The notes under the pieces are model-generated. The model did no database searches. It had not been told where the DNA came from and saw only the letters and a program-made list of their open reading frames with translations. A stretch of DNA of 5,902 bases. Origin: Dehalococcoidia bacterium (GTDB lineage Bacteria > Chloroflexota > Dehalococcoidia > Dehalococcoidales > Fen-1064). The position numbers were made by a program, and so were the translations under genes. Shown in pieces: positions 1 to 5,358 of the stretch (positions are counted from its first letter, which is position 1; each line of letters starts with the position of its first letter). The DNA lies in the NCBI GenBank assembly GCA_030691775.1, contig JAUYDN010000150.1, positions 1 through 5,902 of the forward strand. Reading direction: 5' to 3'.

Positions 1-153
1 GACTCCGAAAACCTGAACCTCTCCCTTTCGCAAAGAGCCTGCCCCGTACAAGATACGGGGGAGATTGAGAGGGATTTCAAAACCCCCTGTATCCCCCTTT
101 TCAAAGGGGGATAATACGTACTATTATAAGACCATTAGTAACAGTTTTTATCT
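1..153. repeat. Intergenic hairpin repeats, no gene seen
   Basis: This gene-free end of the window holds two clear inverted repeats. CCCCGTA (42-48) and TACGGGG (54-60) form a 7-bp stem with a 5-base loop. ATCCCCCTTT (91-100) and its exact complement (103-112) form a near-perfect palindrome, realistically an 8-bp stem with a 6-base loop. Neither is followed by a clean T-run on either strand, so I do not call them intrinsic terminators, although the 91-112 hairpin lies downstream of the holA/ferredoxin transcript and could stall or protect its 3' end. C-rich and G-rich palindromes of this look are common dispersed repeats in environmental bacterial genomes; that comparison is from memory, not a search. 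Confidence 0.6.
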
Positions 154-374
154 TCAATTATTAGCTGACAGCTGAAAGCTAATCGCTTTTTTAGGACAGG
201 CGCGCACACAATCGGCGCAGGCGCGGCAGGCGACCGGGTCGGTCAACAGCGCTGACCTGGTTTTTCCTGCTTCGACAGCTTGCGGGGACAAACCTTTGCC
301 GCCGGGCAGATACCTCCTTCACATTCATCGGGGTGGCACTTGCTAAAATCCACCAGGGCAATCTTGCCGGGCAC
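154..374 (-). pseudogene. Small 2x[4Fe-4S] ferredoxin-like gene, frameshifted
   Basis: This looks like a roughly 73-aa two-cluster ferredoxin whose frame is broken as sequenced. The first part starts at GTG (372-374), 3 bases after the holA stop, and reads MPGKIALVDFSKCHPDEC and onward, with Cys 13, 18, 23 and 29 and the stretch CPRKLSKQEKPG. It then hits TGA at 243-245 after 43 residues. In the -1 frame the sequence continues as LLTDPVACRACADCVRACP followed by KKAI, a textbook CxxCxxCxxxCP cluster motif, and ends at TGA 154-156. Restoring one base between about 246 and 270 would join the halves. A run of five T (261-265) lies in that interval. The spacing of the first cluster (C-x4-C-x4-C-x5-C-P) recalls the Fe-S domain of RLI/ABCE1-like proteins; the likely role is electron transfer, partner unknown. 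It could be a pseudogene, a sequencing or assembly error, or less likely programmed frameshifting. Confidence 0.75.
160..183. repeat. Palindromic repeat at the ferredoxin 3' end
   Basis: ATTAGCT (160-166) is the exact inverse of AGCTAAT (177-183), and the core CAGCTG (169-174) is itself palindromic; two base pairs between them are mismatched. The last ferredoxin codons (reading ISFQLSAN) are encoded by this palindrome, and the stop follows 2 codons later. The element therefore appears to have replaced or extended the original C-terminus. It may fold at the transcript end, but no T-run follows on the minus strand. Confidence 0.6.
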
Positions 375-377
375 CGG

Positions 378-1415
378 TTAGACCGCCACCCCCTGCATTT
401 GCGATTGCCGTCCCTCTGTTTTTTGCGGCTGGCACAGCTCAGCGATAAGAATGTAGAGGGCGAGTTCGCTGTCATATTTTCCCGTCTTAATGGCGAGGTC
501 GGTATCCAGCAGTTGCTGGTAGACCTGCTTGAGCCGCGGCAGAGTGTACCGGCTCGCCTGCTCAAGCGTCTTGCGGACCTGCCAGTCCGCCAGGCCCAGC
601 TTGCTCCGCATTTCGTTTTCGTTGAGTTTTTTGAGTTTAAGTTCTCTGGCGCGCACAATCAGCCGCATTTGCCGGTTGAGCATAGCAAGCAGAGAAAGCG
701 GGGCTGTGCCCCCGTTAAGCAGTTGCTGGAGGACGGTCTCTGCTTTCTGGAGATTGAACTCGACAATTGCATCCACCATACCGAAGACATTAGTCTGCTG
801 GGTGTAGCTCACTGTTTTTCTGACGTCCGTCTCCTCGATACTGCGCCCGTCGGCATAAGCCGCCAGCTTCTTCAGCTCGCTTGACATAATCCAGAGATTG
901 GGCCCGATAAGCCGCGTGAGCAAGGTGACAGCGCGGTCGGAGATACTGCCGCCTTCCTCAGTAACCTGGCGGGAGACCCATAACCTCAAGTCAAGGAGTT
1001 TGAGCGGTGGGAAAGACCTTACCTCACCGCTATTCTTGACCATTCTGAAAAGGGGATTGGACTCCTTGAGTTCGCTTTCTATCAGCAGGAGAATAGTACT
1101 GGGTGGAATGTTGTTGATGACGCTCGCAAACGGTTCATAATTGCCGGGCTGGGATTCGGTTTTTTTCCCTCCGGTACCTCGCGGCGGCGGCTTCGGCATG
1201 AACCGCTCTACCAGACCGTAAACGATAACGAGCCGTTTTTCTGCCAGAAAAGGTACGGTCTCGCAGGCTACCCGGAACTCGTCCAGTGCCACCTGCGCAC
1301 CATCGAATGTAGAGGTATTGGTGGCGAGGAGGGAAGGGTCGCCCGCGGTCTTCTTGATGGTATCCAGTTCCCGGGCTATGGAGTAGTCATCTGTGCCGTG
1401 CAGTATATAGTACAA
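378..1415 (-). CDS. holA: DNA polymerase III subunit delta (HolA)
   Basis: HolA is the clamp-loader subunit that opens the beta sliding clamp during replication; it acts in the cytoplasm with DnaX and HolB. The 345-aa product has the family's usual length and landmarks: YYILHGTDDYSI at residues 2-13 starting the degenerate AAA-like domain I, FLAEKRLVIVYGL at 56-68, IGPNLWIMSSELKKLAAYA at 170-188, VFGMVDAI at 210-217, LLAMLNRQMRLIVRARELK at 242-260 and the C-terminal DLAIKTGKYDSELALYILIAEL at 306-327. Residues 72-90 are a Pro/Gly/Lys-rich linker. The start is TTG (1413-1415): the HolA N-terminus begins exactly there, a GAGAGGA site sits 5 bases upstream, and the next Met is residue 73. The ferredoxin gene follows after 3 bases, suggesting co-transcription without an obvious functional link. 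No damage is seen. Confidence 0.95.
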   Translation of the reverse strand: MYYILHGTDDYSIARELDTIKKTAGDPSLLATNTSTFDGAQVALDEFRVACETVPFLAEKRLVIVYGLVERFMPKPPPRGTGGKKTESQPGNYEPFASVINNIPPSTILLLIESELKESNPLFRMVKNSGEVRSFPPLKLLDLRLWVSRQVTEEGGSISDRAVTLLTRLIGPNLWIMSSELKKLAAYADGRSIEETDVRKTVSYTQQTNVFGMVDAIVEFNLQKAETVLQQLLNGGTAPLSLLAMLNRQMRLIVRARELKLKKLNENEMRSKLGLADWQVRKTLEQASRYTLPRLKQVYQQLLDTDLAIKTGKYDSELALYILIAELCQPQKTEGRQSQMQGVAV

Positions 1416-1420
1416 TCTAT

Positions 1421-1427
1421 TCCTCTC
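1421..1427 (-). promoter_or_regulatory. Shine-Dalgarno site of holA
   Basis: On the minus strand this reads GAGAGGA, ending 5 bases before the TTG codon at 1413-1415. It supports the non-ATG start of holA, since no ATG, GTG or other TTG is better placed. Confidence 0.7.
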
Positions 1428-1490
1428 GAATAATCAATAGCCAATCGTCAATAATCAAGGATATTTCGTTGTTAGTTGATAGTTGCCAGT
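1428..1490. repeat. AT-rich degenerate repeats between holA and the carboxylase gene
   Basis: AATAATCAA occurs at 1429-1437 and again at 1450-1458, in a context where CAAT/TCAA steps recur roughly every seven bases. A second block around 1471-1485 repeats GTTAGTTGATAGTTG-type units. The 86-base gap holds no gene. It must contain the end of the carboxylase transcript and probably the start of the holA transcript, unless holA is read from upstream. I see no clear terminator hairpin. Confidence 0.4.
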
Positions 1491-1501
1491 TTGTTATTGT
1501 T

Positions 1502-3070
1502 CTATGTTGGCATTACCCCGTGCTTCTTTTTCGGTCTATCCTCAACTTTGCCGAGTACCTGCTCCAGCGCGGCAATGAGCTTAGGCCGTGTCTCTGCCGG
1601 GTCGAGAACATCATCCACGTGAAGATGCTCGGCGGCTTTGTACGGATTAGCGAACTCCTCGCGGTATTGCCGTATTTTCTCCTGGAGAAGCTCCTGGGGA
1701 TTAGCCGCTTTCTCAATTTCGCGCCGGAAGATAATCGGCGCCGCACCCTCCGCCCCCATTACCGCAAGCTCCGTGCTTGGCCAGCAGAAGACCACATCCG
1801 CGCCCAGGTCCTTACTGCACATACCGAGGTAAGAGCCGCCGTAGGCTTTGCGGATGGTGAGGGTCAGCTTGGGTACGGTCGCTTCCGAATAGGCGTAGAG
1901 CATTTTAGCGCCGTGGCGGATAATGCCGCCCCACTCCTGGTCGGTACCGGGCAGATAACCGGGTACATCCACCAGGTTGATAACCGGGATATTGAACGCA
2001 TCGCAGAAGCGGATGAAGCGCGAGGCTTTATCACAGGCATCGATGTCCAGGCACCCTGCCTTGGACATCGGCTGGTTGGCGATGATGCCCACCGACCACC
2101 CGTTGAGGCGGGTAAAGCAGGTGATGATATTCGTGGCGAAGAGCGGGAAAAGCTCAAAGTAGTTCTTCGTGCCATCGCTTTTCTGGTCGAACACCCGCTC
2201 GATGATTTTTTTCATGTCATAAGGGTGGGCGGGGTTGGAAGGGACAATATCAAATAGCGTTGCATCGGTGCGGTCGGGCTTATCTCCCCGGTCCACACGC
2301 GGCGGTCTTTCACGGTTACTGGACGGGATAAAGCTCAGCAGTTCGCGGATTGCCAGGAAACACTCGGTTTCCGTATTTTCGGAACGGCATACCACGCCTG
2401 CCTTCTTTTGAGTCACTAAAGCTCCGCCAAGGTCTTCTTCGCTGACGTCCTGCCCGGTGGCGGCTTTGACCACCCGCGGACCGGTGATGAAGATATAGCT
2501 GATGCCTTTGACCGCGAAGATGAAATCCATCAAAGCCGGGGAATAAACACCGCCCCCCGCCGTCGGTCCCAGCATGGCGCAGATTTGCGGCACTACGCCG
2601 GAAGCAAGCACATTGCGGCGGAACAGTTGTCCGTAACCGGAGAGGGAATCCACCCCGTCCTGGATGCGGGCGCCGCCGGAATCGTTGAGTGCGATAACCG
2701 GGCAACCCACCCGCATGGCGCTATCCATCAGCTCACAGATTTTTTTGGACTGCATCTCCGCCATCGTGCCGCCCATGCTGGTAAAGTCCTGGGCGTAGAT
2801 ATAGACCTTGCGCCTGTCGATTTCACCATAGCCGGTGACGACGGCATCAGCGGGCACGGGTTCGTAATCTTCGTTACGGTTACGCACAAAAGCGCCGGTC
2901 TCGTGGAAAGTGCCTTTATCGAGGAGCATATCGATGCGCGCCCGCGCCGTAAGCTTGGTTTTTTTCTCCTGGGCGGCGACACGCTCCTTCCCCCCCATCC
3001 CCCCGATTTTCTCACGGCGTGCTTTGAGGTCGGCGAGCTTGCTGGCTTTTACCTGTTTGTCGTCGTCCAT
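1502..3070 (-). CDS. Acyl-CoA carboxylase carboxyltransferase (beta) subunit, MmdA/PccB type
   Basis: This enzyme moves a carboxyl group between carboxybiotin and an acyl-CoA (propionyl-CoA/methylmalonyl-CoA most likely) in the cytoplasm, either in a carboxylase or in a methylmalonyl-CoA decarboxylase/transcarboxylase. The 522-aa product is full length and has both crotonase-like halves: SGGARIQDG (131-139), LGPTAGGGVYSPA (167-179) and ITGPRVVKAATGQDV (195-209) in the N-half; DVPGYLPGTDQEWGG (368-382) and RKAYGGSYLGM (407-417) in the C-half; and the family's KKHGxMP ending (515-521). The glycine pairs at 172-174 and 411-412 match the two oxyanion holes. By eye, Asp425 appears to lie where PccB has its substrate-selecting Asp422. 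One motif is unusual: LGGALVTQKKAGVVC (214-228) replaces the common LGGAxTHxxxSGVAH. The start ATG lies 11 bases after the small cysteine-protein gene. No biotin carboxylase or carrier gene is nearby, so the substrate cannot be fixed. Confidence 0.95.
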   Translation of the reverse strand: MDDDKQVKASKLADLKARREKIGGMGGKERVAAQEKKTKLTARARIDMLLDKGTFHETGAFVRNRNEDYEPVPADAVVTGYGEIDRRKVYIYAQDFTSMGGTMAEMQSKKICELMDSAMRVGCPVIALNDSGGARIQDGVDSLSGYGQLFRRNVLASGVVPQICAMLGPTAGGGVYSPALMDFIFAVKGISYIFITGPRVVKAATGQDVSEEDLGGALVTQKKAGVVCRSENTETECFLAIRELLSFIPSSNRERPPRVDRGDKPDRTDATLFDIVPSNPAHPYDMKKIIERVFDQKSDGTKNYFELFPLFATNIITCFTRLNGWSVGIIANQPMSKAGCLDIDACDKASRFIRFCDAFNIPVINLVDVPGYLPGTDQEWGGIIRHGAKMLYAYSEATVPKLTLTIRKAYGGSYLGMCSKDLGADVVFCWPSTELAVMGAEGAAPIIFRREIEKAANPQELLQEKIRQYREEFANPYKAAEHLHVDDVLDPAETRPKLIAALEQVLGKVEDRPKKKHGVMPT

Positions 3071-3081
3071 CTCTCTACTAT

Positions 3082-3399
3082 TTACTCCTGTTTTTCTTCT
3101 TTGCCCCAGTTTTGCATTAGTTTCTTCAACTGTGCCGCCAGCGCCGGGCTATTGCGCAGGCGGTCGATAAGTACCGGGCAACCTTCGAGTAGCGAATTCT
3201 GTGCCGCCATTGCCATTCCGGAAAGCATGTTCTGCGTGGCACCATCGATTTGCGCGGACTGTCCCAGGAGCGTCGATTGCGATTCGAACTGGCGTTTCAG
3301 GTCCTCGGCGGTGAAACGCATCGGCATAATGCAAGACTTATACCAGGGGCATTCCTTGCATTGTACTACCCCGTAGGCTTCATTGAGAATATCACTCAT
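3082..3399 (-). CDS. Small four-cysteine protein coupled to the carboxylase gene
   Basis: The 105-aa product has no function I can name. It has a cysteine cluster near the start, QCKECPWYKSC, giving Cys 14, 17 and 23, then a polar helix-rich middle (residues 30-70, rich in Gln, Ser and Met). A second block follows, EGCPVLIDRLRNSPALAAQL (72-91), bringing in Cys74 and leading to KKLMQNW. The CxxCx5C plus one distant Cys suggests a zinc or Fe-S site, with CP dipeptides typical of such sites; this is inference. There is no signal peptide or membrane segment. A strong AGGAGG 8 bases upstream makes the ATG start secure, and the stop lies 11 bases before the carboxylase start, so the two are almost certainly one operon. 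A structural or assembly role for the carboxylase is possible but unproven. Confidence 0.85.
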   Translation of the reverse strand: MSDILNEAYGVVQCKECPWYKSCIMPMRFTAEDLKRQFESQSTLLGQSAQIDGATQNMLSGMAMAAQNSLLEGCPVLIDRLRNSPALAAQLKKLMQNWGKEEKQE

Positions 3400-3407
3400 T
3401 TTGTTTA

Positions 3408-3413
3408 CCTCCT
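3408..3413 (-). promoter_or_regulatory. Strong Shine-Dalgarno site of the four-cysteine protein
   Basis: The minus strand reads AGGAGG with an 8-base spacer to the ATG at 3397-3399. It is the strongest ribosome binding site in the window and marks the 5' end of the two-gene carboxylase operon. I could not find a convincing promoter in the repeat-filled sequence just upstream. Confidence 0.8.
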
Positions 3414-3423
3414 GACCCGGATA

Positions 3424-3437
3424 AGCCGTAGTCGGCT
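3424..3437. repeat. Small hairpin upstream of the carboxylase operon
   Basis: AGCCG (3424-3428) and CGGCT (3433-3437) are inverse copies around the tetraloop TAGT. The hairpin lies 11 bases upstream of the Shine-Dalgarno site, in the probable leader of the four-cysteine gene, so it could affect translation. The stem is only 5 bp and may be chance. Confidence 0.35.
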
Positions 3438-3771
3438 AAATTCGAAGCACGAATTACGAAATCCGAAACAATTTATCATGGCGCCGTGGCGCCACCCACG
3501 AACAATGAAAAAAGAGGTGTCATTCTGGAGTCCCGAAGGAATCGGGACGAAGAATCTCAGGGAGGGGCGATTTTCCCCGCCACCAGATTCTTCCCTTCGG
3601 CTTCGCTCAGGGCAAGCTGTCGTCCCGATAAAGTATAGGAGGGTCGGGACTCCTCCAGAATGACAAGATAGACCATTTTCTAAGTAATAATCAAATCCAG
3701 AAAACATTTCTATTTTATGATTTAACCACTCGAATTTATTTCGTGCTTCGAAATTCGGATTTCGGATTTCT
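3438..3771. repeat. Composite repeat island between tlpA and the four-cysteine gene
   Basis: This 372-base gap (3400-3772) has no gene. TTCGAAGCACGAA at 3441-3453 has an exact inverse at 3740-3752, so the island is bounded by opposite-facing copies of the same short repeat. The right edge also carries a tandem TTCGGAT, twice (3755-3768), only a few bases from the tlpA stop at 3773-3775. The left edge has a matching GAAATCCGAAA. Inside sits the modular repeat of 3478-3665 plus AT-rich filler at 3666-3735. The open frames crossing the island translate into the ERSRR-like and LRSGQA-like strings that I know as recurrent translation artefacts of such repeats, so I leave them out. Confidence 0.7.
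3478..3665 (+). repeat. Modular palindromic repeat, complete copy A (MITE-like)
   Basis: The element has a 40-base leader (3478-3517) containing the inverted repeat TGGCGCC-GT-GGCGCCA (3479-3494). A 148-bp unit follows, with perfect 13-bp terminal inverted repeats: TGTCATTCTGGAG at 3518-3530 and its inverse at 3653-3665. Nested inside are TCCCGA/TCGGGA (3531-3536 and 3542-3547) and GAAGAATCT (3549-3557) with its inverse around 3584-3592. It carries no transposase, so if mobile it would depend on a helper elsewhere. The leader and central module recur at 5762-5902. I give it the plus strand only to show that both copies face the same way. Confidence 0.75.
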
Positions 3772-3772
3772 C

Positions 3773-4342
3773 TCATGGTAGCAACGCCTTTAGTGCCGTC
3801 ATCACTTCTTGCGCGGTTTCGTACGCGCCGATTTTACCGCTCTGGATGTTGCCTTGCTTATCGATGACATAGGTGGTGGGCAGGTACCGCGCTCCGTAGA
3901 GCATCGAGACGTAGACATCCGGGTCCAGGATGATAGGGAAGGTCAGTTGATTTTCGTTCACGAATTTCTGTACGGTCTTTTCGGTTTCACCGGTGTTGAT
4001 ACCGATAATGACCACTCCTCGCGCGGCTAGCTCATCGTAGGCTTTTTGCAAGAGAGGCATTTCGATAACACAATAGGGGCACCATGTCGCCCAGAAGTTA
4101 AGCATTACGACTTTGCCGCGCAGGTCGCTGAGGAACACCGTTTTGCCATCCGGCATCTGCATCTGGAAATCGGGCGCGGGGCTGTTCTTCGCCACCGGCT
4201 GAAATGTATCAGGACGGTAATCGGTAACAGTGCCCAGAGAGATATTTCCACGGGGAGTTCCCGATACCGGAGTGCAAGCGGCGGTAATGAGGGAGAGCGC
4301 TATCATCGCTGTCGCTACAACACAGATTTTTCGGTGTTTCAT
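3773..4342 (-). CDS. TlpA/ResA-like exported thioredoxin-fold protein
   Basis: The 189-aa product is an extracytoplasmic thiol-disulfide oxidoreductase, probably reducing cysteines in exported proteins or apocytochrome c with electrons from CcdA. Residues 1-22 are a signal sequence (KHRK, then a hydrophobic run), followed by Cys23 in LITAAC; this resembles a lipobox but has Thr at -3, so lipid anchoring is likely, not certain. After a linker, the AhpC/TSA-type fold starts with APDFQMQMPDGKTVFLSDL (56-74), then VVMLNFWATWCPYC (78-91) with the active-site Cys88 and Cys91, and the cis-Pro loop LPTTYVID (154-161). CPYC is a variant of the commoner CPPC or CEPC of this family and may shift redox potential. 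The gene starts 19 bases after ccdA, with an AAGG site 8 bases before ATG. The stop abuts the repeat island. Confidence 0.92.
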   Translation of the reverse strand: MKHRKICVVATAMIALSLITAACTPVSGTPRGNISLGTVTDYRPDTFQPVAKNSPAPDFQMQMPDGKTVFLSDLRGKVVMLNFWATWCPYCVIEMPLLQKAYDELAARGVVIIGINTGETEKTVQKFVNENQLTFPIILDPDVYVSMLYGARYLPTTYVIDKQGNIQSGKIGAYETAQEVMTALKALLP

Positions 4343-4361
4343 GCTTAATGCCTTTTATTCA

Positions 4362-5027
4362 TCATCTGGTTAATGTCAGCACTCCGGCGGTGATGAGCAG
4401 AAGACCGCTTACCAGGTAAACGTAGAGTGTGTATTTATTGATTTGCCTTACGAGCGGCAGGAGGAAATCGAAGGCGATGCCGATTGCCAGGAACGGAATG
4501 CCGATACCAATAGAGTAGACACCGAGCAGGTAAGCTCCTTGCAGGGTGGTGGCGGAATCCAGGGCGAGTGCCAGAATGCCACCGAGAATCGGGCTGGCGC
4601 AGGGCGTCCAGGCAAAGGCAAATACCGCCCCGATGAGTAGGCTGCGCAGGTAGCCGGTGCGGGTGTTTTTGCCGGGCAAGATACGTTTTTCGAAGTTAAG
4701 CCACGGGATTTTTATCGCGAGTAGCATATATACCCCGAAAGCAACCAGTAAACTGCCCGCAATCCGCCGCGCGATGAGTTGCGAGGAGAAGTTAAAGCCT
4801 GCCCACCCCACGAGTGCCCCCAACCCCACGAATATTACTGAAAAGCCAGCGACAAAAACAACAGAATGGAGAAAGACCGGCAGGCGTAGTTTACGGGTCT
4901 GAAGCTCGAAGACTTCCGGCCCGGCCAGGCTACCGAAGTAAGCGGGGACGAGTGGTAATACACAGGGGGATAGAAAGGACAGCAGACCACCTCCCAGAGC
5001 CATTAACAGCGACAGTTCCGTCTGCAT
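4362..5027 (-). CDS. ccdA: CcdA-family membrane thiol-electron transporter
   Basis: CcdA passes electrons from cytoplasmic thioredoxin across the membrane to exported thioredoxin-like proteins, supporting cytochrome c maturation and other thiol reduction. The 221-aa product has about six hydrophobic helices (roughly 5-33, 50-75, 88-107, 127-155, 163-190 and 198-219), the family's size and layout. Its two functional cysteines lie in the repeated half-motifs LSPCVLPLVPAY (Cys22) and WTPCASPILGGIL (Cys143). The start at 5025-5027 has only a weak ribosome site; the Met at residue 9 is an alternative, but the promoter candidate at 5048-5076 fits the longer form. tlpA follows after 19 bases, so the two are surely co-transcribed and form a donor-acceptor pair. 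No haem-lyase or other Ccs/Ccm gene is in view, so a cytochrome role is not proven. Confidence 0.93.
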   Translation of the reverse strand: MQTELSLLMALGGGLLSFLSPCVLPLVPAYFGSLAGPEVFELQTRKLRLPVFLHSVVFVAGFSVIFVGLGALVGWAGFNFSSQLIARRIAGSLLVAFGVYMLLAIKIPWLNFEKRILPGKNTRTGYLRSLLIGAVFAFAWTPCASPILGGILALALDSATTLQGAYLLGVYSIGIGIPFLAIGIAFDFLLPLVRQINKYTLYVYLVSGLLLITAGVLTLTR

Positions 5028-5047
5028 CGATATTGAAACCTGATTTA

Positions 5048-5076
5048 ATGCTACTCAATTTCAGGCGTAATATCAA
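5048..5076 (-). promoter_or_regulatory. Candidate sigma70-type promoter of ccdA-tlpA
   Basis: On the minus strand, TTGATA (5071-5076; 5 of 6 to the -35 consensus) and TAGCAT (5048-5053; 4 of 6 to the -10 consensus) are separated by exactly 17 bases. Transcription would begin near 5041, about 14 bases before the ATG, a very short leader that agrees with the weak ribosome site. The -35 box directly abuts an inverted repeat beginning at 5077. Confidence 0.5.
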
Positions 5077-5125
5077 GTGCCACAGGCCGGGAGCTATTGC
5101 TGAAACAGAGTTATGCCTGTGGCAC
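5077..5125. repeat. 11-bp inverted repeat upstream of ccdA
   Basis: GTGCCACAGGC (5077-5087) and its exact inverse (5115-5125) enclose a 27-base loop. The right arm is also part of the 24-base direct repeat. A smaller hairpin, CCTGAC/GTCAGG (5126-5131 and 5136-5141, loop GCAG), follows at once. This block lies immediately upstream of the ccdA -35 candidate. Confidence 0.6.
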
Positions 5126-5136
5126 CCTGACGCAGG
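5113..5136 (+). repeat. 24-base direct repeat, copy 1
   Basis: This copy matches 5359-5382 with a single C/T difference at 5125 versus 5371, in the same orientation. Its ATGCCTGTGGCA half is shared, inverted, with 5078-5087. The 246-base period does not correspond to any open frame. Confidence 0.7.
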
Positions 5137-5192
5137 TCAGGCTCCAACCCCCTTTTCGCTCTGCGTTGAACAACCTTCCGTCCGGAGATTGT

Positions 5193-5238
5193 CATTCCCG
5201 CGAAGCTTGTCCCGTACTGCGATACGGGAGCGGGAATG
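5193..5238. repeat. Nested inverted repeat, CATTCCCGC type
   Basis: The outer arms CATTCCCGC (5193-5201) and GCGGGAATG (5230-5238) pair perfectly over 9 bp. An inner stem, TCCCGTA/TACGGGA (5210-5216 and 5223-5229), stacks directly on the right arm, leaving a one-sided 8-base bulge (5202-5209). Its inner CCCGTA/TACGGG arms resemble the hairpin at 42-60, so the same stem occurs at both ends of the window. Confidence 0.65.
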
Positions 5239-5247
5239 AGATTTTGG

Positions 5248-5285
5248 AGATGTTGGATGCCAGCTTTTGCTGGCATCCAACATCT
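5248..5285. repeat. 17-bp perfect hairpin
   Basis: Arms 5248-5264 and 5269-5285 are exact inverse copies around the tetraloop TTTT, the strongest stem in the window. On the plus strand it is followed by TTCTTT, so it could act as a weak terminator for plus-strand transcription, but there is no plus-strand gene to terminate. On the minus strand there is no T-run. I regard it as a dispersed palindromic repeat. Confidence 0.7.
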
Positions 5286-5293
5286 TCTTTGTC

Positions 5294-5316
5294 ATTGTCG
5301 GGCTTGACCCGACAAT
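5294..5316. repeat. 9-bp hairpin, TGTCGGGCTTGACCCGACA type
   Basis: ATTGTCGGG (5294-5302) pairs with CCCGACAAT (5308-5316) around a 5-base loop. It starts 8 bases after the 17-bp hairpin, so three strong hairpins lie in a row (5193-5316). Sequences of this look are widespread intergenic repeats in many bacterial genomes, as far as I recall. Confidence 0.65.
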
Positions 5317-5358
5317 CCACATAATTCCGAACAGAACTCGAGACATGTTATGTCGTTA

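Noticed and set aside
261..270. Programmed -1 frameshift in the ferredoxin
   Set aside because: The A5 run on the coding strand (CAG GAA AAA CCA) does not form a classical slippery heptamer in the required phase, and no clear stimulatory stem was found just downstream.
191..658. 155-aa minus-strand open frame overlapping holA and the ferredoxin
   Set aside because: It is in a different frame from holA, Arg/Ser-rich, without motifs, and the two real genes explain the region.
333..884. 183-aa plus-strand open frame antisense to holA
   Set aside because: It is an antisense shadow of a clear holA with no recognisable domain.
1430..1458. Promoter-like TTGATT-17-GATTAT upstream of holA
   Set aside because: Its start point would fall within the holA Shine-Dalgarno site, and the region is a simple AT-rich repeat, so the match is probably chance.
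1469..3376. Long plus-strand open frames (1469-2257 and 2585-3376) antisense to the carboxylase and four-cysteine genes
   Set aside because: They mirror the codon structure of strongly conserved minus-strand genes and show no family motif.
3405..3776. 123-aa minus-strand open frame after tlpA, overlapping its stop, and a plus-strand frame at 3250-3663
   Set aside because: The products contain ACPERSRREESGG and SLRLRSGQA strings, which arise from translating this palindromic repeat. The sequence is the repeat island, not a gene.
5193..5316. CRISPR array or attC-like integron sites
   Set aside because: The hairpins differ from each other, there is no constant repeat with regular spacers, and no cas or integrase gene is present.
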